DNA from: Leifsonia sp. Root1293
Lineage (GTDB): Bacteria; Actinomycetota; Actinomycetes; Actinomycetales; Microbacteriaceae
DNA length: 64,000 bases
Direction of reading: 5' to 3'
NCBI RefSeq assembly: GCF_001425325.1
Contig: NZ_LMEH01000001.1
Span: 1,640,688 to 1,704,687 of the forward strand
How positions within the stretch are numbered: the first letter of the stretch is position 1; every line of letters starts with the position of its first letter. The notes below the pieces were generated by a model. The model searched no databases, was not told the DNA's origin, and worked only from the letters and a program-made list of their open reading frames with translations. Shown piece after piece: positions 36,259 to 44,716 of this stretch. The translations under genes and the position numbers were made by a program.

Positions 36259-38976
36259 GTGCTGCTCGGGCGCGAGGCGGAGCGGCAGGCGATCGAACGC
36301 CTGCTCGCCGAAACGCGCGTGGGCGATGGCGGTGCACTCCTCATCACCGGTGAGCCCGGCATCGGCAAGTCCGCTCTCCTCGACGCCGTGCGCGCGACGA
36401 CCGGCGGGATGCTGCTCATCACCGTGCGCGGGGTCGAGGCCGAACACGAGGTGGCGTTCGCGGGCCTTCACCAACTGTGCGCACCGCTGTCGCACCTCGT
36501 CGTCGAACTCGCACCCCCGCAGTCCGACGCGCTGGGTGTCGCGCTGGCTCTCCGTGACGGCCCGGCGCCGGAGCGGTTCGCCGTCGGAGCGGCCCTGCTC
36601 GGTCTCCTCACCCGGGCGGCCGATGACGCGCCTCTCGCCATCGTCATCGACGATGCCCACCTTCTGGACGAGTCGTCGGCCTCAGCCATCGCCTTCGCGT
36701 CTCGGCGCCTCTCGAGTGACCCCGTCGCCGTCATCGCTGCGCAACGCACCGGGGCGCCATCCGGATTGTCAGGCCTGGACACCCTCCAGCTCGGACCCCT
36801 CGACGCGGATGCCGCCCGAGCCCTGGTGACCGTCGACGGTCACCGGCCGCTCAGCGACGAGGAGTTCCTGCGCCTGCTGGAGACCAGCGCAGGCAACCCT
36901 CTCGCCCTTCTCGAACTGCGCGGGCGTCGAGCCGAACTCGCAGGCGCACCCCGCGACGCACCGGTGCCCATCACCGGAGAGCTGCTCGCCGCCTTCTCGC
37001 TCCGCCAACGTTCCCTGTCCCCTCCGGCGCGGGCGGTTCTGCTCCTGGCCGCGATCGCCGGCGGCGACACCGATGCCCTCGTGCAGGCATGTTCCGCCGC
37101 AGGGCTCTCGTACAGCGCTCTCGAGGAAGCCGAGGCGGCCGGGCTGGTCACTCTCCGGCCCGGCGAGGTGCGCTTCCGCCACCCCCTCGTGCGAGCGGCC
37201 GTGTACACGGATGCCGAACCCTCGGCACGCAGGGCAGGCCATCGCCGCATCGCCGATGCGCTGAGCGAAGGGCAGACCGACCGCCTGGCCTGGCACCGAG
37301 CCGAGGCGGCCATCGGGCCCGACGAGGCGACGGCGACACTCCTCGACGCTGCGGCCGCGAGGTCGGCCGCACGCGGGGCCTACGCGGTCGCAGCCTCGCA
37401 GTACGAGCGCGCCGTCGCCCTCTCGGATCCCGGCGAAGGTCGCGCCGATCGACTCCTCCTCGCGGGAGAGCAGTCGTGGCTCGCCGGAGATCGCGACCGC
37501 GCCAGCGCTCTCCTCGCCTCGGCACTCGACAGCGCGAGCTCCCCGATCGGCCGGGCCCGCGCGATGAGCCGACTCGGAACCGTCGAGGCGCGGTCCGGGT
37601 CGCTGGCAAGGGCTCGCGATCTCCAACTCGGCGCCTTCGCCGAAGCGAACGGGCACGATCCGGCTCTGGCCGTCTCGGCGCTGGCGGATGCCGTCGAGTC
37701 CTGCTTCTTCCTCGGAGATGCCGCCTCCGCCCTGAGAGCCGGAGAGGAACTCGAGAGACACGCATCCGCGGACCCGTCGAACGGGATCCCCTACTACGCA
37801 GCCGGCGTCGCGCAGATCATCGGAGGGCGCGCGGATCGCGGCGCCGACCTGATCCGCACGGGGCTCGCGCAGCCGTCCCGTCCGGGAGCCGATGACCAGT
37901 GGCGGCTCGGCTGGAGCCTGACCGCGCCGATGTTCCTCCGCGAGTCCGGCCCCGGGCGTGAGGCCATCACGGCGGCAGCCCGGGTAGCGCGGAGTCGCGC
38001 TGCCGTCGGGATGCTGCCGTTCCTGCTCACCCTGCTCGCCAAGGACGACGCAGCGTCGACCTCGTGGCGCCGTGCCGACGAGGGCTATGCCGAGGCCGTG
38101 CGCCTCGCGCGTGAGAGCGGCCACAAGACGGATCTCGCGCTCGCACTCGGCGGCTGGGCGTGGCTCGACGCGCGCCGGGGTGACGCCGACAGTGCACGCG
38201 AACACGCGGGAGAGGCCGCTGAACTGGCGTCAGTGCACGATGCGAATCTCGCGGGAATCTGGGCGTCGTGGGCCCTCGCCGATCTGGCTGCCGGCGAGGG
38301 CCGCCGGGCGGAGGCCGCCACCGCCTACGCGGCGCTGCAGGACAGGCTGGGGGAACTCGCGCTCAGCGACGTCGACCTGTCACCGGTGCCCGAGCTCATC
38401 GAACACCTCGGCGACGCCGACGACGCCGCCGCTCGGTCGGAGCCGCTCGCCCGGACCTTCCTCGAGGCCGCAGAGCGCAAGGCCCTGCCCTGGTCGCTCG
38501 CGCGGGCCCATCGGGCGATGGCACTCGTCGCGGTGGACCTCGACGATGCAGAGCGGTGGTTCACAAGTGCCATCGACCTGCACACGGGATCGCCCGATCT
38601 CTACGAGACGGCGCGCACGCGACTGGCCTGGGGGTCGCGCCTGCGGCGAGCGCGCCGCCGGGCGGCGTCGCGCAGTCCCCTGCGGGCCGCGCTGGCGGAA
38701 TTCGACCGGCTCGGCGCCACACCCTGGGCCGACCGCGCGGCCGCCGAGCTCGCGGCGACCGGCGAGACGGCGGTGCGTCGAGGCGCGGGAGTCCTCACCG
38801 GCCTCACTCCGCAGGAACGTCAGATCGGCGCGCTTCTCGCCGGCGGGCTCACCACGCGGGAGGCCGCTGCCGCGCTGTTCCTCAGCCCGAAGACGGTGGA
38901 GTACCACCTGCGGCATGTCTACCTGAAGCTCGGCATCCGTTCCCGGGACGAACTCCGCTCGGCATTTCCGGACTGA
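36259..38976 (+). CDS. Large ATP-binding LuxR-type (LAL-like) transcriptional regulator
   Basis: A 905-aa regulator. The N-terminal AAA/STAND-type ATPase has Walker A in LLITGEPGIGKSALLDAV and Walker B in AIVIDDAHLLDES. The middle (about 350-820) is made of helical, TPR-like repeats rich in Ala and Arg. The last 65 residues are a LuxR/GerE helix-turn-helix: LTPQERQIGALLAGGLTTRE followed by SPKTVEYHLRHVYLKLGIRS. Such proteins bind sugars, nucleotides or peptides through the repeats and open DNA binding on ATP. GTG start, six bases after a -10. Target unknown; the divergent methyltransferase is one candidate. Confidence 0.93.
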   Translation: MLLGREAERQAIERLLAETRVGDGGALLITGEPGIGKSALLDAVRATTGGMLLITVRGVEAEHEVAFAGLHQLCAPLSHLVVELAPPQSDALGVALALRDGPAPERFAVGAALLGLLTRAADDAPLAIVIDDAHLLDESSASAIAFASRRLSSDPVAVIAAQRTGAPSGLSGLDTLQLGPLDADAARALVTVDGHRPLSDEEFLRLLETSAGNPLALLELRGRRAELAGAPRDAPVPITGELLAAFSLRQRSLSPPARAVLLLAAIAGGDTDALVQACSAAGLSYSALEEAEAAGLVTLRPGEVRFRHPLVRAAVYTDAEPSARRAGHRRIADALSEGQTDRLAWHRAEAAIGPDEATATLLDAAAARSAARGAYAVAASQYERAVALSDPGEGRADRLLLAGEQSWLAGDRDRASALLASALDSASSPIGRARAMSRLGTVEARSGSLARARDLQLGAFAEANGHDPALAVSALADAVESCFFLGDAASALRAGEELERHASADPSNGIPYYAAGVAQIIGGRADRGADLIRTGLAQPSRPGADDQWRLGWSLTAPMFLRESGPGREAITAAARVARSRAAVGMLPFLLTLLAKDDAASTSWRRADEGYAEAVRLARESGHKTDLALALGGWAWLDARRGDADSAREHAGEAAELASVHDANLAGIWASWALADLAAGEGRRAEAATAYAALQDRLGELALSDVDLSPVPELIEHLGDADDAAARSEPLARTFLEAAERKALPWSLARAHRAMALVAVDLDDAERWFTSAIDLHTGSPDLYETARTRLAWGSRLRRARRRAASRSPLRAALAEFDRLGATPWADRAAAELAATGETAVRRGAGVLTGLTPQERQIGALLAGGLTTREAAAALFLSPKTVEYHLRHVYLKLGIRSRDELRSAFPD

Positions 38977-39011
38977 GGCCATCGCGGTCGCCGTCCCGGC
39001 GGGTGGTCAGG

Positions 39012-39692
39012 TCAGAGCGAGGTGGTGCCACGCACCCGGTGCCCGACCGCGATCGACTCGCCGGACACTGCGCCGGCGACGGGCGAGATCAGGTAGGTGA
39101 CGAGATTGGCGATGTCGGCGGGGCGAGACTCCCCCGCCTTGCCGTGCGCGACATCCGCTACGGGATTCTCGCTGACGATGCCGGGGCTCACCGTGTTCAC
39201 CGTGACTCCGGTTCCGGCGACGGAATCCGCGAGGTTCTTCGCCGCGATGATGAGGGCCGCGTTCCGCACGGCGCCTGTGACATTGCCCGTGACGAAGGCG
39301 TTCTGACCGCTGATGCCGACGATGCGACCGTAGCCGGCCTCCGTCATCACGCGCAGCGATGCGTTCGCGACGCGGAGGAACGCCAGCGCCTTCGCATCGA
39401 TGGCCTCCAGCACCTGTGCCGGATCCGAGTTGCGCGTCGGATCGAGCGTCTGGGCGCTCGGGGCGGCAGCGACCACGACGCCGTCGAGCCTGCCGTGGTC
39501 CTTCAACACCCGTGCGATGGCTGCATTGACCGATGCATCGTCACGGGCGTCGAGCTCGATGCCGCCCGTGCCCCGGCGTGAGGCGACGATCGGGGTCGCT
39601 CCTTCGGCGGCGAGCCGCTCGACCACGGCACCCCCGATGAGACCCGTTCCCCCGACGACCAGCACGACGCGACCATGAAGCTGAAGATCCAT
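39012..39692 (-). CDS. SDR-fold protein lacking the usual YxxxK motif
   Basis: A 226-aa short-chain dehydrogenase fold. The cofactor loop is VGGTGLIGGAVVERL and the motif for NADP is ASRRGTGG. Where classical enzymes have Tyr-x-x-x-Lys, this protein reads TGAVRNAALIIAAKNLADS, so no Tyr stands four before a Lys. The catalytic serine region reads IVGISGQNAF. This pattern recurs in an SDR subgroup I have seen before, and the protein may bind cofactor without classical chemistry. A TACGGT box (minus strand, 39699-39704) six bases before the ATG suggests leaderless transcription. Confidence 0.87.
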   Translation of the reverse strand: MDLQLHGRVVLVVGGTGLIGGAVVERLAAEGATPIVASRRGTGGIELDARDDASVNAAIARVLKDHGRLDGVVVAAAPSAQTLDPTRNSDPAQVLEAIDAKALAFLRVANASLRVMTEAGYGRIVGISGQNAFVTGNVTGAVRNAALIIAAKNLADSVAGTGVTVNTVSPGIVSENPVADVAHGKAGESRPADIANLVTYLISPVAGAVSGESIAVGHRVRGTTSL

Positions 39693-39698
39693 GGATCA

Positions 39699-39704
39699 AC
39701 CGTA
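39699..39704 (-). promoter_or_regulatory. -10 TACGGT, leaderless-type start (minus strand)
   Basis: On the minus strand TACGGT is followed by six bases and the ATG at 39692, the same layout as several plus-strand genes here. Confidence 0.45.
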
Positions 39705-39733
39705 TTCCCGTCGGTATCGGCGCGCACCTCCGG

Positions 39734-40069
39734 TCAGCGCGGTTGAGCGGGATTGGTCGGGTCGCCGTGCGCGGGAGGGTTGACCGGCGGCGCCGACGTC
39801 GTCTGCGGCCCGACGCCCGTCGGGCCCGGCGCACCCTGCTGCTCGGCGAAATCCGTATGCAGGGTCCCGGTCGGCTCCGCACCGTTCCGCAGCGCCTCCA
39901 GTCGAGTGCGAAGGACGACCAGCACGGGCAGTCGATTCCCGTGCTGCTCCTCGTAGTCGATGAGCTGCTGCAGCTGATCGCCGGTCAGAGGGGCGATCCG
40001 GGCGGGCAGATGCCCGAGCTGCACGTGGTCGTACTCGGGGAAGGGCAGGTCGTCATGGGAGAGGGACAT
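39734..40069 (-). CDS. Small hypothetical protein (DUF8129-like)
   Basis: A 111-aa protein. The first 65 residues are a compact helical motif: LPFPEYDHVQLGHLPARIAP, then LTGDQLQQLIDYEEQHGNRL and PVLVVLRTRLEAL. This matches a small actinobacterial domain (DUF8129, name from memory). The last 45 residues are Pro/Gly/Thr-rich and probably disordered. The ATG follows GGAGCACACC. It lies directly downstream of the Rv2629-like gene (30 bases) and may share its transcript. Confidence 0.72.
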   Translation of the reverse strand: MSLSHDDLPFPEYDHVQLGHLPARIAPLTGDQLQQLIDYEEQHGNRLPVLVVLRTRLEALRNGAEPTGTLHTDFAEQQGAPGPTGVGPQTTSAPPVNPPAHGDPTNPAQPR

Positions 40070-40099
40070 GGTGTGCTCCGTCGATTCGTGGATGTGGCC

Positions 40100-41320
40100 T
40101 CAGACGCCCGGTACCGGAGGTCCCGTGCGCCACCGCAGGACTGCTGCCGCTGGCGCATCGTTGGGCAGGGTGATGTCGGCTGCATCCGTATTCGGGTCCG
40201 CATCCGGATCCGCGTCCGCGTCCGCATCGCCATCGTCGACCGTGAAGGAATCGGTGAAGAGGACGCGCGCATCGGTGAGCAGAGCCGCTCTGCAGAGCGC
40301 GAGCTGAGCGGGGACGGACCCGAGGATTCCCGCCCCGAGCGCTTCCTCGGGCGCCGTGGCGATCCAGGGTTCAGCGTCGAGGGCGAGCGCGGTCCTCTCG
40401 CTCAGACGATCCGAGTCGAGGATGACCGTGGCCGCCTGGCCGGCAGCGAGCGCTGCCACCACCGCGCCCATGCCCAGCTCCACCAGCTTGTCGCCACGAC
40501 CCTCGTGAAGGGCGAGAAGATCGAGGATGGCCTGCTTGTCGTCGTGCAGGATGCGCTCGATCTCGGCGTTGACTCGCTCGGTGAGTGCCTCATCGGTGGA
40601 CCCGCCCGCCCGCGTGTTCGTCGGCTCCACAGCCAGGATCGCGCGGCTGGCCTCAGAGAGTTCGTTCTCGACCAGCTGTCTGGCGCGGATGTCGCCTGCG
40701 ACGACGAGCAGCCGAGGCCCCCGGGTGCGAACGATCTCGTCGATGCGCCCTGCCAACTGGGCCTGTGTCTGCCGCCAGATCTCCTCGGCGTGGTTCTGCA
40801 TGTGGTCGTGTCGCCACCCACCGCCCTTCACCTTGTGGAGGGTGTCGGTGCGACCCTGCACGTGGCTCTCCGTCTCCGGCAGCCGGGAGCCGGCGCGGAA
40901 GAGGCGCACCTCGCCACCGTCCCTCGACGTCTCGACGGTGAGATAGGTGAAATCGAGCGGCTGAGCCTTGAGAATCGGGGTGACGTCGGGAAGCGGGCCG
41001 TACGACACGATCTCGGACTGCTGCGCGATCCCGGGCAGGACCTCCTCGATGAGAATCTCTCCGTTCCTCACCAGGAGGAACAGGCAGACGGGACTCGACC
41101 CGTAGTCCGCGGTGGCCAGCACGTCGACGACGGCGTCGAGGTCGCTCTGGGGAGATCCCGCCCGAGTGAGTCGATCGAGCACCGACTTCCGGCGCTCGTC
41201 GCGCACGGACGGCGGATCCGACGTGTCGACTGACATGTCGAGGTAGACCTCGGTGCAGCGCTCGTTCTCACGGTAGATGCTCGCGAGCGACGGGCTCGTC
41301 GTCGTACCGGTGTCGGACAT
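40100..41320 (-). CDS. Rv2629/Vms1-like (baeRF-type) protein
   Basis: A 406-aa protein related to mycobacterial Rv2629 and the bacterial archaeo-eukaryotic release factor (baeRF)/Vms1 group, which may act on peptidyl-tRNA of stalled ribosomes. Recognisable parts are KVKGGGWRHDHMQNHAEEIW in the catalytic-loop region, LLVVAGDIRARQLVENELSE and the following AVEPTNTRAGG. The usual C-terminal L7Ae-like part reads LLTDARVLFTDSF. Near the end is an Asp-Ala repeat (DADADADPDADP) coded by hexamer repeats. ATG 41320 with GGGGAGG. It is divergent from a GNAT gene, with TGTCAAG-type boxes facing both ways between them. Confidence 0.85.
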   Translation of the reverse strand: MSDTGTTTSPSLASIYRENERCTEVYLDMSVDTSDPPSVRDERRKSVLDRLTRAGSPQSDLDAVVDVLATADYGSSPVCLFLLVRNGEILIEEVLPGIAQQSEIVSYGPLPDVTPILKAQPLDFTYLTVETSRDGGEVRLFRAGSRLPETESHVQGRTDTLHKVKGGGWRHDHMQNHAEEIWRQTQAQLAGRIDEIVRTRGPRLLVVAGDIRARQLVENELSEASRAILAVEPTNTRAGGSTDEALTERVNAEIERILHDDKQAILDLLALHEGRGDKLVELGMGAVVAALAAGQAATVILDSDRLSERTALALDAEPWIATAPEEALGAGILGSVPAQLALCRAALLTDARVLFTDSFTVDDGDADADADPDADPNTDAADITLPNDAPAAAVLRWRTGPPVPGV

Positions 41321-41354
41321 GGAAACCTCCCCTGGGTCGTCTTCCGTGCCCACG

Positions 41355-41394
41355 ATCCTGACTCAGCGAGAAATTCATGGTCAGGGGCTTGACG
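41355..41394 (-). promoter_or_regulatory. CGTCAAG box and CAGGAT -10 for the Rv2629-like gene
   Basis: On the minus strand CGTCAAG (41388-41394) is followed after 27 bases by CAGGAT (41355-41360). The spacing equals that of the plus-strand boxes, and the predicted transcription start is about 28 bases before the ATG at 41320. Confidence 0.45.
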
Positions 41395-41457
41395 AGAGCT
41401 CGCAGCAGCTCTTCGGATGCCGTCCCGGCGCGGTGCGTCCTCCGCCAACCATGCGGT

Positions 41458-41497
41458 TGTCAAGGCCATGGTCATCCCGATGCGGTCGGTGCCTACT
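41458..41497 (+). promoter_or_regulatory. TGTCAAG box and CCTACT -10 for the GNAT gene
   Basis: TGTCAAG (41458-41464) lies 27 bases before CCTACT (41492-41497). It is the mirror partner of the minus-strand box at 41388-41394 in the same 224-base divergent gap. Confidence 0.5.
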
Positions 41498-41544
41498 GGA
41501 GGAGCAACGGCGCAACCGCATCCCGAACACACGGAAGGCAGAGC

Positions 41545-42408
41545 ATGACACGCACCGAGTCTCCCCGTGGCGACGAAGCGTTGGCCGGGGCTGGATCGCG
41601 AACCGAGAATCGTCGACTCGCCGTCATTCCCGGGCGCCCGACCCCGACCCCGACCCGGATCGCCCGAGTCGTGCCCTCCCGTCGCACCCCAGGCCTCGTC
41701 GGTGTGCTGGAGCGTGTGAAGATGCGCCTGGCAGCTGGCCGGGCCGAGCCATTCGCCGCGCTGCTGCGCCGCCCTCGCTTCCTGCGCGGACCCCACATCG
41801 AGACACCGGTGGATGCGGCTCCCCTGCGCACGCCCCGGCTCACGCTCCGCCCCTACCGGATGAGCGACGCTCCAGCGTGGTTCGCGTTGCAATCCGACCC
41901 CGCCGTCGTCCGCTACCTCCCGTGGCCGATCCGCACCCGTGATGAGTCACGCGCGCACCTGCGTCATCGCACCCGTCACACGCGCCTCTGGCAGACCGAC
42001 GACATACTCGCCCTCGCGATCGAGCACGAGGGCAGGCTCATCGGCGACGTCTGCCTGCAACTGCGCGCGGTGAACCGGAACGCCCGCACAGTCGAGATGA
42101 GCTGGATCATCGACACGGCGAACGGCGGCAACGGCTATGCCACCGAAGCAGCGCTCGCGATGGCTCAACTGGCGTTCGCCACGGTGAACGCCAGGATCAT
42201 CACCGCAGTGATCCATCCCGACAACGCGAGGTCCATCGCCCTGGCACAACGCCTCGGCTTCCGTGAGACCCATCGAGACGACCACAGCATTCTCATGACT
42301 CTCAGCATCATCGACTTCCTCGACAATCTCGCCGCGAAGCCGCACCTGCGGTCGCTTCTCGGTATCGCGTCCGCCCAACGCGCTCACGAAGACCGGTGGC
42401 ACCGCTGA
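41545..42408 (+). CDS. GNAT-family N-acetyltransferase (RimJ/RimL-type) with N-terminal extension
   Basis: A 287-aa protein. Residues 100-265 are a RimJ-like acetyltransferase: TPRLTLRPYRMSDAPAWFAL, EHEGRLIGDVCLQLRAVN, ANGGNGYATEAAL (acetyl-CoA loop) and HPDNARSIALAQRLGF. The first 95 residues are Arg/Pro-rich and low complexity, with a Thr-Pro repeat (PTPTPTR), and are not part of the family. Substrates of such enzymes include ribosomal proteins, antibiotics and small amines. ATG 41545 with GAAGG. Monocistronic, behind a TGTCAAG-type promoter. Confidence 0.87.
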   Translation: MTRTESPRGDEALAGAGSRTENRRLAVIPGRPTPTPTRIARVVPSRRTPGLVGVLERVKMRLAAGRAEPFAALLRRPRFLRGPHIETPVDAAPLRTPRLTLRPYRMSDAPAWFALQSDPAVVRYLPWPIRTRDESRAHLRHRTRHTRLWQTDDILALAIEHEGRLIGDVCLQLRAVNRNARTVEMSWIIDTANGGNGYATEAALAMAQLAFATVNARIITAVIHPDNARSIALAQRLGFRETHRDDHSILMTLSIIDFLDNLAAKPHLRSLLGIASAQRAHEDRWHR

Positions 42409-42424
42409 CCGAAGCACGCGGTCC

Positions 42425-42464
42425 TGTCAAGGTCATGGACGCACCGATCCGACCGACTTAGCGT
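42425..42464 (+). promoter_or_regulatory. TGTCAAG box and TAGCGT -10 for the pyruvate oxidase-like gene
   Basis: TGTCAAG (42425-42431) lies 27 bases before TAGCGT (42459-42464). The predicted leader of about 20 bases carries AAGGGG before the ATG at 42490. The sequence after the box (GTCATGGAC) resembles that at 41465 (GCCATGGTC). Confidence 0.55.
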
Positions 42465-42489
42465 GGCGCGGGTGGAAAGGGGACAGACC

Positions 42490-44265
42490 ATGAGCTCTGG
42501 CACTGTGGCGGACGTCATCGTCGCTCGGCTGAAGGAATGGGGCGTGCAGCGGGTGTTCGGGTACAGCGGGGACGGCATCAACGGGCTGATCACGGCACTC
42601 GATCGCGCCGGGAACGAACCCCAGTTCTTCCAGGCCCGACACGAGGAGAACGCCGCGTTCATGGCAGTCGGCCAGGCGAAGTTCACGGGTGAGGCCGGTG
42701 TCGTCATCTCCACCCAGGGCCCCGGTGCGGTGCACATCCTCAACGGGCTCTACGACGCCAAGCTGGACGGAGTTCCGGTCGTCGCCATCGTCGGTCAGCA
42801 GAAGCGGAGCGTTCTGGGAGCCGGCTACATGCAGGAGGTCGATCTTCCCGCGTTGTTCGCCGACGTGGCGGGATACAGCCAACTCGTGTCCAGCCCGGAG
42901 CAGGTGCCATTCGTCATCGACCGGGCTTTCCGCACAGCGTTGGCCACGCAGTCGCCCTCCGTGGTGATCCTGCCGCACGACGTCCAGACGGCCGAAGCGT
43001 CGGAGCCCAGCCACGAGCACGGCGCCATCAACACCGAACCCGAATACCGGCAGCCCCGAGTTCTGCCGAACGACGCCGACCTCGAGGCCGCCGCCGAGGT
43101 GCTCTCGAGCGGACGGAAGGTCGCGATGCTCGTGGGTCAGGGAGCCCGGCAGGCATGGCCGAGCGTTGTGGCCCTGGCAGAGCGGCTGGGTGCCGGAGTG
43201 ACCTGCAGCCTGCTCGGCAAGCCCGTCGTGGACGAGCGCCTGCCGTTCGTCGCGGGCACGATGGGACATCTCGGCACGACGGCCAGCGCGTTCGTCCTCG
43301 GGGCGTGCGACACCCTCCTCATCATCGGATCGAACGATCCGTGGACGGAGTTCTATCCGGCGCCGGGCCAGGCCCGGGCCGTGCAGATCGACATCGACGG
43401 ACGATTCATCGGCAACCGGTATCCCGTCGAGGTGGGACTGGTCGGCGATGCGGCCCTCACCCTCGATGCGCTGCTCCCGCTCATCACCGGCGAACCGGAC
43501 GATTCCTGGTCGGCCGAGGTCACAGACGCAGTCAGCCGGTGGCACCGCATTCGTGAGCAGCGGTCGCAGGTGCCCGCGGATCCCGTCAACCCGGAAGCAG
43601 TCCTGGCGGCGCTGAACCCCCGGGTGCCGACAGATGCCCAGATCGGCCTCGATGTCGGCAGCGTCGTCTACTGGTATGCGCGCCAACTCACGCTGCCGTC
43701 CGGCGTGACAGCTCATGTCTCCGGCACCTTGGCGAGCATGGGGTGTTCACTCCCCTACGCGCTGGCGGCGAAGTCGGCGAACCCCGACCGCCCCACGATC
43801 GTCCTGACAGGCGACGGTGGTTTCCAGATGACGGGAGTCGCCGAGCTCCTCACGCTCAGTCGTGAATGGAGACGGTGGAGCGACCCCCGCTTCGTCATCT
43901 GCGTGCTCGCCAATCAAGATCTGGCGGAGGTCACGTGGGAGCAACGGGAGATGGAGACCAGCCCACGATTCGCTGCGAGTCAGGAACTGCCGTCGTTCCC
44001 CGCGGCCGAGTACGCCCGGCTGCTGGGTCTCGACGGCGAGACGGTGTCCGATCCATCCCAGCTCGCTTCGGCGTGGGATCGGGCACTCGCCTCGGACCGG
44101 CCCTACCTCCTCGAGGTGATCACCGACCCCGGTGTGCCTCTGCTCCCTCCGTTTCCTGCCGGAGAGCAGAAGCTCACGGGCATGTTCGAGGCGCTCGAGG
44201 CCGAAGGCGAGAGCGGACACCATGCCGCAGAACTGCTGCGGGTCTACGCGTCACACGAGCGGTAG
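42490..44265 (+). CDS. Thiamine pyrophosphate enzyme, pyruvate oxidase-like
   Basis: A 591-aa TPP enzyme of the pyruvate oxidase/acetolactate synthase superfamily. The N-terminal domain has VIVARLKEWGVQRVFGYSGD and the catalytic Glu in QARHEENAAFMA. The central domain has ILPHDVQTAEASEP and LVGQGARQAWPSVVALAERL. The C-terminal TPP site is VLTGDGGFQMTGVAELLTLS followed by the Asn in VLANQDLAEVTWE. The length fits pyruvate oxidase (PoxB), which would make acetate and CO2 from pyruvate; other substrates are possible. ATG 42490 is preferred to the GTG at 42463 because of the AAGGGG site. Confidence 0.9.
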   Translation: MSSGTVADVIVARLKEWGVQRVFGYSGDGINGLITALDRAGNEPQFFQARHEENAAFMAVGQAKFTGEAGVVISTQGPGAVHILNGLYDAKLDGVPVVAIVGQQKRSVLGAGYMQEVDLPALFADVAGYSQLVSSPEQVPFVIDRAFRTALATQSPSVVILPHDVQTAEASEPSHEHGAINTEPEYRQPRVLPNDADLEAAAEVLSSGRKVAMLVGQGARQAWPSVVALAERLGAGVTCSLLGKPVVDERLPFVAGTMGHLGTTASAFVLGACDTLLIIGSNDPWTEFYPAPGQARAVQIDIDGRFIGNRYPVEVGLVGDAALTLDALLPLITGEPDDSWSAEVTDAVSRWHRIREQRSQVPADPVNPEAVLAALNPRVPTDAQIGLDVGSVVYWYARQLTLPSGVTAHVSGTLASMGCSLPYALAAKSANPDRPTIVLTGDGGFQMTGVAELLTLSREWRRWSDPRFVICVLANQDLAEVTWEQREMETSPRFAASQELPSFPAAEYARLLGLDGETVSDPSQLASAWDRALASDRPYLLEVITDPGVPLLPPFPAGEQKLTGMFEALEAEGESGHHAAELLRVYASHER

Positions 44266-44282
44266 CGTCCGCATCCGTCGCT

Positions 44283-44651
44283 TCAGGAGCGGTCGTGCAG
44301 GGTGATCAGGTAGCCGTCGGGATCGGCGAAGGTGAACGTTCGCCCGAACGGGCCGTCGATCGGTGCCGAGGTGATCGTGTGGCCGCCTGCGACGAGGGCA
44401 TCATGGATCTCCTGGACCCCCGTGGCGTGGAGCCAGATCGCCGCGCCGATGCCGGGCTGCCCGACGGACTCCAGATCCGTGCCGGGGACGATGTCGCGGA
44501 GGGCGAAGGCGATCGGCGTCGTCTCGAAGACGACGGCATGCGGAGGACCTGCCTTCGAGCGCACGAGTCCGAGGTACTGCTCGTAGAACGCCTGCGAAGC
44601 GCCGAGGTCGCTGGTCTGCAGGGAGATGAAGTCTGGGCCGGTCACGGGCAT
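44283..44651 (-). CDS. VOC-family protein, MarR-regulated
   Basis: A 122-aa glyoxalase/bleomycin-resistance fold protein: FISLQTSDLGASQAFYEQYL, AAIWLHATGVQEIHDAL, and FGRTFTFADPDGYLITLHD with a metal-type residue near the end. Its ATG follows AAGGAG by eight bases. It is divergent from a MarR repressor gene, and one of the two operators lies 22 bases before the start. It probably binds or inactivates the small molecule sensed by the repressor. Confidence 0.9.
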   Translation of the reverse strand: MPVTGPDFISLQTSDLGASQAFYEQYLGLVRSKAGPPHAVVFETTPIAFALRDIVPGTDLESVGQPGIGAAIWLHATGVQEIHDALVAGGHTITSAPIDGPFGRTFTFADPDGYLITLHDRS

Positions 44652-44672
44652 GGGTGGTGCTCCTTCGATGCG

Positions 44673-44716
44673 TGTCAGTTTTCTGACATCCATGAATGTA
44701 TGTCAGAATACTGACA
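44673..44716. promoter_or_regulatory. Tandem MarR operators in the divergent VOC/marR gap
   Basis: Two perfect inverted repeats of the form TGTCAG-N4-CTGACA lie at 44673-44688 and 44701-44716, 28 bases centre to centre. The second overlaps the marR start codon and encloses its likely -10 (CAGAAT, 44704-44709, six bases before ATG). Binding would block both genes. Confidence 0.8.
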
